Positions 23,230 through 34,000 of a stretch of DNA of 64,000 bases are shown here, one piece after another; the first letter of the stretch is position 1; each line of letters begins with the position of its first letter. The notes under the pieces were generated by a model. It did not search any database, was not told the DNA's origin, and saw only the letters and a program-made list of their open reading frames with translations. The position numbers were made by a program, and so were the translations under genes. Source of the stretch: Manis javanica (taxonomy: Eukaryota; Chordata; Mammalia; Pholidota; Manidae); the NCBI RefSeq assembly GCF_040802235.1, contig NC_133172.1, forward strand, positions 58,225,613 through 58,289,612. The letters run 5' to 3'.

Positions 23230-23425
23230 GTAGCATGCTGTGAGCTCCTACTATATTCTAAGAACCATCACTGACATGATCAGAGTTTATGCTGCATACC
23301 GTGCGGCCAGCTGATGAGGTGAGTTTTATGATTTCTATTTCAGAGATCAGGAAACGGAGGGTCTCAGATGTACGTAAATATCTCAGACACTCGGCTAGTA
23401 AGTGGAGGAGCTGAGCTTCAAATGC
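23230..23425 (-). repeat. MIR-family SINE
   Basis: CTATTTCAGAGATCAGGAAA and CGGCTAGTAAGTGGAGGAGC are MIR read in reverse. Confidence 0.65.
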
Positions 23426-23439
23426 AAATGGGTCTGTAG

Positions 23440-23965
23440 GGACAGCTAGTCTCCAAAGATGGCCCAACAGAGGCTCAAAGAGCCCAGAGCCCATATTCAT
23501 GCCCTGCCTGGTCCTTCTCCTCTGAATCCTGGCTGGCCTTGTGATTTGTGCTAACCAATAGAAAGAAAGTGAAACCATGCCAGTCCTGGGTTCAGTTTTA
23601 AACAGAACTGGCAGCTTCTACTTGTACTTTCTTGAGACACACTCACTTTTGGCAGGCTTCTGCTGCCATGGAAGAAATCCAGCTATGGTGCTTGAGAGAT
23701 CCCATAGAAAGGGTCAAGGCCAGGCCCTGAGACCACACAGAGAGGGAGAAAGGCCCACGCCCAGTGACCCAGTATCTAAGTCAACTGCTAGCTGACTTAC
23801 AACCACACAAGGAACCCCAAGCAATGAAATAGAACTGCCCTGCAGAGCCAGTCACCCACAGAACTGAGCCCGTGGAACCCGAACAGATCATAAAAATGGT
23901 GGTTGTTTGAAGCCACTGTTGTAGAGTGGTTTGTTACGCAGCAGTAAATGACCAGAACCCTGTGT
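23440..23965 (+). mobile_element. ERVL-MaLR (MLT1-type) solo LTR
   Basis: GGCTGGCCTTGTGATTTGTG, AGAAATCCAGCTATGGTGCT and the end TTTGTTACGCAGCAGTAAAT identify an MLT1-type LTR of about 520 bp. Confidence 0.75.
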
Positions 23966-24135
23966 AAGATGAGCTACTTCCCTCCGCATTCCCATGCCTG
24001 TTTCTCTTATGCACTGGCCAGTTTCCAGTCCCATCTTAAGGCAGCAAATGCATTATAAAAATGGTCTGTGGAACACCCACTTTGCTCTTCTATCTGCTGT
24101 GCTTTCTCAACCAGCAGCTGCAAAAAGTGGGAAGC

Positions 24136-24600
24136 TTTTGGTTTGGAGGCTGAGCCTGCAGATCCCAAGGTCTGGGGTCTTACTGTGTAGTGGGAAAGAA
24201 CACAGAAGGACTGGCTGTTGACCTTGGTTGAGTTCCTCCACATATCTGAGTTGTAAGAAAAAGATTGCTAATGACTCCCTTGCATAGGGATTTAAATGAA
24301 GGACTGCTAATAGCACCCTTTGAATGGCACTTGGCATGCATCAAACATCCAGTGAATGGTGCTCATCAGAGGCTGGGGGTTTGTCCTACTAGTGACAAGG
24401 GTCTTGTTCCACACTTTCCATGTTAGCAAAGACCTAGAAAGTAGAGGTCAGGCTTCTGTGCATTTAGAGCTATGCCAGAGCTTCCTGGGTAAAAGCAGCT
24501 GCTGTTTGTTGTCTCTGTTTATGAAGAGGGAGGTGGAGGCTCAACATGAAGGCAGGACCCCAGACCTTTGGGATATGCAGGCTCAGCCTCCAAACTAAAA
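24136..24600. repeat. Inverted repeat, 45-bp arms 376 bp apart
   Basis: Arm 1 (24136-24179) and the reverse complement of arm 2 (24556-24600) agree at 42 of 45 positions, with two substitutions and one indel. The shared core is TTTGGAGGCTGAGCCTGCA. Similarity stops sharply at both ends of the arms. The 376-bp spacer includes a MIR-like segment. I do not recognise the arm as any repeat family. Confidence 0.85.
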
Positions 24601-25344
24601 GAACATCATGGGATCCCAAGAAGGCAGAGGCTGAGTCTCATTAATCAGCCCTACAATCCCAGAACGTGGCATGTAGTTGGTCTAAATTCAAAGAAGACCC
24701 AGAATTATTTTCCTATTTTGTTCACTGCTCTATTTCCTGCATGTGTTAGGTGTTCGGTAAATATATGTTGAATGCGTGAATGTGAGAATGAATGAATGTT
24801 GCACTGCCTGTAGCCAACACTATACTTGGCTATCCCAAGCCATTCCCTCCTTTTTCCTTGCTAATGGAATCCTGATACGATTCAGGTGCCAACGGGCTGC
24901 CAGGGGAAGACTCCTGCTGTGTTTAAGGAAATGAAGGCAGGCCTGTTCCTCCTTGCCAGGGTTTGGCCAAGGGGGGTCATGTGGTGCAGTTCAGTCTATT
25001 AGACAGAGAAAGATCCCCTCAGGGGATTCTGGGGAATATTTTTCTCCAGCAGAAAAAGGGACAGGGAAGGCAAGGGAGCTGTAAAAAGAAAATGCCTCCT
25101 TTGTCCCCACCTTATGTCCCTGATTTTATACATTATTATGTAAGAATGTAATTCCTGGAGTGAAATCAATCAACCTACTAAAACTGAACAAGCCCAAGGG
25201 TGAGAAGCCAGCCTTCTGAAAACGGTAGTGTGGTACCTGGTGAGATGACCCCAGTGGGCTTCGGAGCAGGGGGCCTAAACCCCGCAGTAATTTCAGTTTT
25301 GGCCAGAGTGTCTTCTTGTTAGCTCCTTGAGCCTCATGATTTTA

Positions 25345-25727
25345 TTGTGGGCTAAGTTATGTCCCTGTGAGACTCATGTTGAAGCCCAGCACCTTAGAAT
25401 GTGAGTGTATTTGTAGACAGCCCCTGTCAAGAGGTAGTTAAAGTGAGGTCACTAGCATGGCCCTAATCCAGTATGAGTGGCATCCTGTAAGAGGAGATTT
25501 GGACACATGTAGACACCCAGAAGGTGTGTGCCTGGAAGGAGGGCCATGTGAGGACGCAGTGAGAGGGTGGCCTTCTACACGTGAAGGAGAGAGGCCCCAG
25601 AAGAACCCAGCCCTGCCAACACCCTGCTCTTGGACTTCCAGCCTCGAGACCTGTAAGAAAACCAGTTTTTGTTGTTTAAACCACCTGGTTGTTGTACTTT
25701 GTTATGGTAGCCCTAGAAAGCTAATAC
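25345..25727 (+). mobile_element. ERVL-MaLR-type LTR
   Basis: GTGGGCTAAGTTATGTCCCT, GGCCATGTGAGGACGCAGTG, CTCTTGGACTTCCAGCCTCG and the end AGCCCTAGAAAGCTAATACA. Same family plan as 19690-20147. Confidence 0.75.
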
Positions 25728-25984
25728 AGGTATCTATTGCTATGATCAATTTATTGTCATCATCATCAAAAAATCCTTACCTCGCCATATAATTGTTCCA
25801 GGGTGTGGCTGCGACCTGAACGAAGAGAGTTTGCCTTGGTTCCTCAGTATCATATAACAAGGCAATGATAGCAGTGCAAGACTGGCCCTCCTGGGGTCCC
25901 CCCCCTATTGCTTCATTCAGTAGAAATCTAACAAGGATCCATCATGCGCTAGAGCTGTGTGCGATTGTTACACAGTATGTATTT

Positions 25985-26150
25985 TGAAGTCAGAATGCCT
26001 GGCTTAGTCGCCTAATTCTGGCTCTTAGTGGCTGTGTGACCTTAGGCAAGCTGGTTATCTTCCCTGAGTTTTCTCATCTCTAATGATGCTAAGAATACCC
26101 ATCTCATAAGATTATATAAGGCCAGAGCAGGCTGGCACATGTAGAATGTT
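25985..26150 (+). repeat. MIR SINE
   Basis: GTGGCTGTGTGACCTTAGGC and GAGTTTTCTCATCTCTAATG are the MIR core and following region. Confidence 0.85.
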
Positions 26151-26829
26151 CCACAAAGCTCTTGACCCAGAATGCCCTCCATGTATGGGGCCATTGCTTT
26201 TCTGAATGGACAAAATGGACAAAAAAGAACACAGTTGTGTTTTATACAGCTTCAAAATAATCCTCCCAACACATCCTGTAACATAGGTATTGCTATCCTG
26301 TTTTGCAGAGTAAAGTGAGTTTCTGAGGGATCATGTGACAATAGATAAAGGGTTTTTAAATTACAGGGTTTTCTGACCTCTAAGCCCTAAGCTCTTTTTT
26401 TTTCTGCACCAGAGCTGTTGTTCCTGGTGGTACAGTTTTTTCCTGAGCCCACAGTGTATGCCAGACATTCTCACTTAATCCTCACAAGGACGCAGCTTTC
26501 ACAACCTGGGAATAAATAACCCTCACATGGAATGTTTAGAACAGACAGAATAAACTGGCAAGTTATGGGACTGAATAGGAATCATGGGTCAAAGATAAGT
26601 GCCTTCTGAGAGAATGGGGAAGAAAAGGTAATAACATTATGTTTTTGGCGCCAGGTGCTTTTTGCTAGATCCCTGAATTAAAATACCTTGAGATTTTGAT
26701 ATCATTATACTTCTGTTTTATGGTTAAGGAAATGGAGGCCTCAAGAGGCTAAGACTCAGAAAAGGGAGAAATTTGAATCTAGTACCAATGCAAAAGTGTA
26801 GCATCTTCTCCTGAACCAGATCTACTCAA

Positions 26830-26965
26830 CACCTGCTGAGCATCAGAATCATCTGGACACATCTTTAAACGCACCGAGGGCTGGACTCCACCTTCAGAGA
26901 TTCTGAATCAGTGGGTCCGGATGGGGGCCTCCAGGGCTGACACTTTTAAAGCGCCCAGTCCGGTG
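26830..26965 (+). mobile_element. MER20 hAT-Charlie fragment
   Basis: GCATCAGAATCATCTGGACA and GATTCTGAATCAGTGGGTCC are the diagnostic MER20 segments. Confidence 0.7.
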
Positions 26966-27480
26966 ATGGGAAGGACAGCCAGAGGGAAGGGGGACACGAA
27001 ACATAGCCAGACCCGGCTACGCTCCGAGATACCAGCGCTCGGTCTCCGCCCAGCCTGGCAATCATTTCATCAGCTGCTGCACGAAGGCCAACACCCATCC
27101 TTTTCTTGGGGTCCCCTTAAGCAACATGAGTTAGGATGAGTTCATTAACTCATCACCCAACATTCAAGGCAACTCAATAATGGATTTTAGGCAATGGCAT
27201 CACACCGACATGCTCAAACATGGGGAAACCCTAAAATCAAATCCGAGCACCATTTCTCCCTCTTGATAGGCCTAGAAGTTGAGCTGAAGCTTTTTTTTAC
27301 TAATCCTCATGGCTCTTGAGTAGAGTTTTTGCTTCCCCAAATTGTTTAAATGGATACAGTAAACATTTTATGTTTACGTCTCCAAGAAAAATACTAATAA
27401 ATTAAGTTGCTCTTTATATATAATTTTTTAAGGGGGAGGCTCAGGGACCTTTATTTTAAAAAATAACAGCAACTTTTCCA

Positions 27481-28011
27481 GTCTCTGCTGAGCATTCACG
27501 TGATGTGGAGCAGGAGCTCACGTGCTCGAAGGGCTCTGGGCACCCCTAATTCCAGGTGTTTCTGACGGTCCTAACAGTCTCTCTTCTTGTCTAATGGTAA
27601 CTCTTCTCCAGCCCCTGGGCCGGGTATTCCAGACAGCACACCTAAGCAGGACGTACCGACATTATCTCGCCAATGTAAACCCAGCAAGAAACTAGCTTCT
27701 CTCGGTTAAGCCAGAAAGTGGAACTGGAACGGAGAGTCGGGGATAGGAGAGGATTAAAGATTAGTTCACGTGGCTGGGAAACTGGCCTTTGACCCAACAT
27801 AAATGCCACCAGCGCAGCTTCCCTGTTGCGCGTTTCAAGAGATGCCAGGCCCTGGGAGAGGGGAAAGGGCAAAGGGAGAAGCCGGTGGCGGCAGGGGGGA
27901 AGCTGCGGGAGAGCAGCGGGGGAGGAAGGGGAGGAGCCCGAGAGCCGCTGCCCTGCCCGCAGCCCAGCGTCTGCTCACTGTCAACACCGCGCTCCGTCCG
28001 CGCCCTGTGCC
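27481..28011 (+). promoter_or_regulatory. BCO1: Probable BCO1 promoter and 5' UTR
   Basis: This is the stretch just before the BCO1 start codon. It becomes purine- and GC-rich from about 27840 (a run of GGGAG/GGAGG units, some CpG) and has no stable TATA box. A weak CATAAAT at 27799-27805 is the only candidate, which would place transcription start near 27830 and give a 5' UTR of roughly 180 nt; this is inference. A DR1 site and three CACGTG hexamers lie upstream. No 5' UTR intron could be judged. Confidence 0.5.
27783..27795 (-). promoter_or_regulatory. BCO1: DR1 / PPAR-RXR response element
   Basis: On the minus strand the 13 bases read GGGTCAAAGGCCA: two AGGTCA-like half-sites in direct repeat with one base between, each differing from consensus by one base. 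A functional PPAR element has been reported in the mouse Bco1 promoter. The site lies about 217 bp before the ATG, as expected for a proximal element. Binding is not shown here. Confidence 0.55.
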
Positions 28012-28075
28012 ATGGATATAATATTTGGCAGAAATAAGAAAGAACAGCCGGAGCCTGTGAGGGCCAAAGTGACAG
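28012..28075 (+). CDS. BCO1: BCO1 coding exon 1
   Basis: Encodes [20 protein letters not shown] and the following Thr, then one base of a Gly codon. Donor ACAG|GTGAGC, phase 1. The amino end matches human BCO1 except for a few substitutions. Confidence 0.97.
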
Positions 28076-31000
28076 GTGAGCGTTTTTGTGTAAATGATCG
28101 ATGCTTATGGATTTAGGTGTACACTTATTTTCTATTTCAAAAAGTATACTAATGTAAATTTTGGAAAATCTGGAAAACAGAACATAGGGGCAAAGTGACC
28201 CGTAACCCAGACACGTTCTTTGGGAAAACCTAGCTGTGCTTTCATATGTTATAACTCAGCTTCCAGGGAGAGCGGGTCATGCTCATTATTTCCAGGAGAT
28301 GAGTTCCAGGAATACTGCAAGTAGAACACATACAGTGGGGTTATTCTTTAAAATGTGGCTCCTTCCAAGCCCATGGCATTTTTGTGCAAATGCATGCACC
28401 CTAATTTCAAAGTGGCGTGAGACGCGTGCAGGAGCACCGCCCCTGCACGTGCTCACTGGAGGACACCAGGGCCCTGTGTGACTCCTCCAGGTGGTTTTGC
28501 GTGGGGGTGATTTGGGCACGGGAGCACCTGAGGAGCCAATAAAACCGGCCCCGAGTGGGGCCCCCCCGCAGGCACGGGGCTTCCGTGAGTCTGTGCCTCG
28601 TCTTCTCCATTACCTCTCCCGCTCTCTTCTCTTCTGCGCTGCTGCCCTCCTGGTGCCATCTTGTTGAGGCTCTGCAGGGCGCAGCCTGGTTCTGAAGCCG
28701 TGGGCTCCCGGAGTGGCACTTGCTCAGCGTTCTGAGACGGCCAGGGGCTCAGCTCAGGCACGTGGGTTTGCCTTTTCTGATAGGTGGACTGGGTGTTTTC
28801 GCAAGGACAGGACAACAGTGAACACTTTCTTGTGAGGCAAGTCAGGTGGGAGCTTTTCACCTGAGGAATTGCCTTGAAGCCTTTTGAAAGGACAGCTTTC
28901 CTGTATATTTGTTTCTGATGACAAGCGCAGTGTGCAGTCTGTGTATGTGTGTGTGTGGGGGGGGTTATGTATGTATGTATCCATATATAAAAAACTTGGA
29001 AGTGCAGATGAGAAAGTGGAGGGAAATAATCAGCTATATTTCCATCTCAAACACTATTAATATTTGAGTATTTTCTTTAACTTTTAAAAGGATAAGTGAA
29101 GATAGTAAAAACAGATAGACTATAAATAGTAAAAAAAATGTATATTTACTAATTTTACTTTAAAAGAGCCTATGACACCTGTCCTTTTATGCTCTGGGAT
29201 GCCATGAACCTGTTACTGTTATACCTTCCTTTATATCTCATGTTTAGTGACTGTGTGGAAGTCCTTGGAAATTTTACAAAACAAAACCTGAGAGGCAGAA
29301 TGGGACCCTAGATCTAGATCACCTGTTCTCAAAGGCTGCCTCCCCCACCACCCCCATCAGAGCCTCGGCATCACCTGAGCACTTGGCAGACCCACACATT
29401 CCTGGGCCCACTGCGGACCCACTGAGTCAGATACTTGGACGGTGGAGCCCAGCAATCTGTGTTTCCACAAGCCCTCAGAATGCTTCCATGTGTGAGAGCC
29501 ACTGCTATAAATCCCACCTTGCTACCTGGCAGCAGCCAAGGGCTAGAGAAGGACAGCAACTTGCCCAAGTCCAGTGGCAAGTGGGGTCAGGCTCCAGCCC
29601 CAGGTCAGGTCTAACCAGTTGGCCAGCGCCCATTGGCTGACAGATAACTAAACATCGTGCCTATGTGAACACATCTGCCCGAGGCTCTGGCTGCATTTCC
29701 AGCTGTGCATCACTGGCTCTGAGACCTCCTCGGCCAGTTGCTTGAGCATTTCCTGCCTCTCCTCTTATAATTAAGTCAGCATGGGCTTCCCACATAGGGT
29801 TGCAGCTCTAACCAAATGATTTAATCCACCAGAACCCTGTGCCTGGCACATGGTGCTCAGTAAGTGTTCTTAGTGTATCTAGAGCTTTAACTGCATGCCC
29901 AGACCTCTCCCTGCTGTCTCTCACCTGCTCCTGCCCCTGGGTGCTGGTCTCTGAGCTGTCTGACCATTCGCTTTGTTAGCCCCTGCCCCTTTCCCCCAAG
30001 TCTGTCAAACTCTGAGTCAGTTCTGTGTCTGCCGAGACTCTTTGTTCCTTCTTTTTCCTCTGCCCCTACTGCTGCTACCCTGGCCCTCTCTCTGGTTTCC
30101 TACCTCCCACCCACACCCCACACCACAGCCAGACACAACTGTGAAACCCCAAATCAGAGCACATTCCATTACTATGAGGCGTCCAGAAGGGGCAGATCCC
30201 TAGAGACAGACAGCAGATTAGTGCTATGCGGGCCGGAGATGGAGAGTGAGCACTAATGGGCACAGGGTTTCCTTTGGGGGTGATGGGAATGTTCTGAAAT
30301 TAGTGGTGATGAGTGCACAACACTGTGAATGTATAAAAGAGTGTGAACTATATACTTTTAAATGGTAGATTTTATGTTATGTGCATTGTATCTCAGAAAA
30401 AATTGCAAAAAAAACCCAGTGCTGTCATTCCCTGTTGTAAAGGTCAAAGGTGTCTCATTCTTAACATCAAACCAAAGCCAAAGTGCGGTCTTGTTGCCCT
30501 GTGTTATTTGGCCCCTGTGTGACTCTCCAGCTTCAGTACTTGTGCTCTTGAAAACTGGAGTCGAGTCTTAAGAAATAGCTGGCACTTCTGATCATTGAAC
30601 TGGTCCTTGATCTCCTAATTCAGGTTCCTCCAGAGAAAAGATCTCAGGTGTAGGTAGTTCATTCAGGATGTGATCCTGAGAGACACTGGGAGGGAAACCA
30701 ATAAAACAGGGCACTGTCAGGCCACTGATCACTGGGAGCCATTGGAGTGGAATACTCTGGGTGTGGTGTACCACGTGCTTCACGCTACCCCAGCTGAGGA
30801 CCAGCGAGTGGTGGTGGTTGACTCCCACCTCCCCAGCCATCCTTGCCTGAGAGCCACTTCCGGGAGTGTTAACTCTCCAGGTGCTTCCGGCTTGTCAGGT
30901 ATGTGGGCGGAGCAGCTCCTGTGGTGAGAACAGAGCCCTCGGGCAGAAAGCCCAGGGTATCTGCAGAGAGCAGCCTTCAGGGGGAGGTGCATGCCGAGGG

Positions 31001-34000
31001 GCTCAGTTTGGGCCACAGTGTGTCTGCTACAGCCCCCTACCTCCGGAGCACTGCTGTGCAGTAGAAATACAGGACGTGCCACACAGTAAAAATTCTCTAA
31101 CAGCCACATTCTAAAAAGTAAAGGAACAGGTGAAATTAATTTTACTATTTTGGATATGTTGTATTAAGTATACGATCAGTTTAATATGTAATTGTTCAGT
31201 ACAGGTCAGTATTTTAAAAATCGCTAATGAGGTATTTTACTTTTCTTTTTCACCCTTATTCTTTGAAATCCGGTGTGTATTTTATACTTACAGCACATCT
31301 CAGTTCAGAAGGACTAGCCGGGTTTCAAATGCTTAGCTGCCACATGAGGCTGGTGACTACCATATTGGACAGCCCGGCTCTGGAATGTTCCTTCCTTGTG
31401 CCTTTGTGAGGCAGAGCTGCTCTCCCTGGAGCCTCGGGCAGGCCTCCTCCAGGAAGCAGCCCCGTCCTGCCCTGGCCCCTCCTGGGGTGAGGTTCCACAC
31501 TGCCGCTCGCTGAGCGTCTTTCTCACAGTGAATGGTGGTGTCTGCTCGCTCATCTGTCTCCTCGGTGGGTGGCAGTGAGTTGACGATGCAGATGATGTCT
31601 GTTCACCTTGGTGTCCCCAGTGCCAGCCCAGTGCCAAGTATATTCTTCCCTTTCTTGAAAGGACTACTGAGTAAATGAATGGATGGATGCAGCTATGGTG
31701 CTGGGGCTGTGACCTCAGTTCCTTTCCAGGGCTGTTTCTTCCAGCTGTTTGGTGTGGACACAGAAAGCAGAGGCTAAACGTTCTTTCTGTCCACAGGCAA
31801 GATTCCAGCATGGCTGCAGGGAACCCTACTGCGGAATGGGCCTGGAATGCACACAGTGGGGGAGACCAGATACAACCACTGGTTTGACGGCCTGGCCTTG
31901 CTCCACAGCTTCACCATTAGGGACGGTAAGAACACAACGGTTTGCTGTCCCTGCTGCAACAGGCAACCACAAATCTAGCAGCTTAAAACAACGGCTGTGT
32001 TGGCATGGCCCAGTCTGGCCTTGTCTCTGCGCTCCTCTGGAGCTCTCCTGGCTCCTTGTGTTCCAAGTGTAGAAATATAAACCAAAAATGTTAAGTGCTA
32101 CGATATGATTCAAGAGGGCATGCACAGGGCAAGCAAGGTTGTCTGATGTGCGGATAACACAAAGCCCATGTTCTTCGGACGGAGGTTTGTGTACCTCCTG
32201 CACTGAACCCCCCAGGATGCTCATTAAAGCAGCAAATCCTGAGGGGTGAGTGAATCATGATCCCGAAGGGCAGGGACAGAGCATCTGCATCTCTAACACA
32301 TTTCTGAAATGACCCTGAACACACTGAGGTTTCAGAGGACCTCTTTATTGGACCTCCAGCCTTGCTACCTGGGCCTGCCCAAGACCAAGTTCATCAGATG
32401 GCAGTGGGCTGGGCTCAGGCTTCTGCAGTTTCTTCTAAAGCACTAGGGGATTCTAGTGTACAGCCAGTGTAGAGAACTTAAGTTAGTGCCAGATCAATAA
32501 GAAAAGACTGCAGTAAGAAAGTGAAAAGGTAGAAAAATAGCTTGTGGCCTTCCGCAGAAGCCAATAAAAGTCAATGCTTTAAAAAAAACACACATACACA
32601 GATTTGAGTAAACGAAGACTGGAGAAGGGGGAGCCCAGTGAAGGGCATGCAGGAGCCCCTCATTTTTATAGCTCTAAAGTCATTTCAAAATTAATAATTT
32701 TCATAAAGCAGGCCTAAAGGTGAGTGACCCCAGGTCTCCCTCAGCAATATATATTCAGTAATTTTCTAATAAGAGGCAAAGTCATTGTCCCAGGAGGATT
32801 TGAACATGTGAACTGCAAGAGCCAGAGCCACCAAAGTAGAGAGGCCCGAAGAGCCCTTGAGAATTTAGCCTTACCCAGGTGACTTTTAATTGTTGTAGCT
32901 CCAAAGCAAACTTTGGGAAATGAGCCTTCTTTAAAAAAAAAAGATTACATATGTGTGTATTAACACATACACACAGAAATGTGTGTGTGTGTGTGTGTGT
33001 ACACACATATGTGTAGCTCCCCACTCCCCCCAAATATCAAACAGGACCAGCTCTGGAGGATCTCAGGCAGGATCTCTACTGGTGGCTCGCGGGCCTTCAG
33101 AAGGAACGTGGCTCACTGGGGCTTGCCCAGGCGCAGGCACCTTCTTTAATCTCAACCTCAAAGTCAAGCGTCAGCCTTGAGCAATTCCAGAGATACATTT
33201 TCCTGGGGGTCCCCCAGCGCTCCAGGCTCTGGGGTTGATTGTTTATAGGAAATGGGCTGCCTGTTGACAACTGCCTGAGATGGGTGTTTACATTTCAAGT
33301 GAACAGAATTCAGCATTTTAGGCAAAGCCCCTCAGCTAGTATCTGTGGATGGCAATCCTCAGTGACCAGCAAAAGACAGTCTGGTTTTGGGGGGAGGCCA
33401 GGATGGCCCTAAGGCAGGTTCTGTGTAGCATGTGGCTGAACACCAGTGTGCAGCCTCCCTAACCCCCAGGTGAGACTTCCTGCCGCCAGGATTTTGTTGG
33501 GCAATCCAGAATTTCAGCAGCCATCACATACCAAGTGATGCTGGGGGTCAGTGGGCTTGTCTCCTTACATCATATCGTCTCATTTAAAACTGCCAACGCC
33601 AGCTGGGAGGGCTGTGTGATCCTTAGGGGCGTATAGTTTATCTTCTGAAGCTGGAGAAAGAATGAGAAGGTCTTTCATCATCTTTTGCAATTTTATTATG
33701 ATCACCACTGTGCCCACCTGAATGTGCAGGGAGGAGCCCCCCTACGGAGGAGCACCTCCAGCCTTTGGAGAGGATCGGGAGAGCATAACCCCAAGGGCAA
33801 AACAAAGGGAGGCTGTTAGATGTCAAGAGAGTGGTTCCCCGGGGTGGGGGCAGGGCTGGTGACTGTACCAGACCTCAGGGGGTTGCCCGGGTGCTGTTCC
33901 CCGTGTCCTTGATCAGGATGCAGTTTATATGGGTAGGTTCAGTTTTCAAAACTCCATCAAGCTGGGCACATATGATAGCACATTTCTGTACGTATATTTT

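Larger units (their letters stand above)
13936..27480. other. Intergenic region between PKD1L2 and BCO1
   Basis: Thirteen and a half kilobases without a supported gene between two divergently oriented genes. Old L1M, L2, MIR, MER5, MER20 and MaLR LTR copies occupy much of it and are listed separately. Stretches without a recognised element include 13936-14570, 16800-19320, 20300-21600, 21700-22240 and 27000-27480. Open frames there are short or lack any family motif. Confidence 0.6.
28076..31796. other. BCO1: BCO1 intron 1
   Basis: Contains a MER20 copy, an L1M tail and a MER5-like element (listed separately). A GC- and CpG-containing patch at 28400-28720 includes CCAATAAAACC. I recognise nothing in 29510-30250 or 30420-31030 with confidence. 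Confidence 0.6.
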
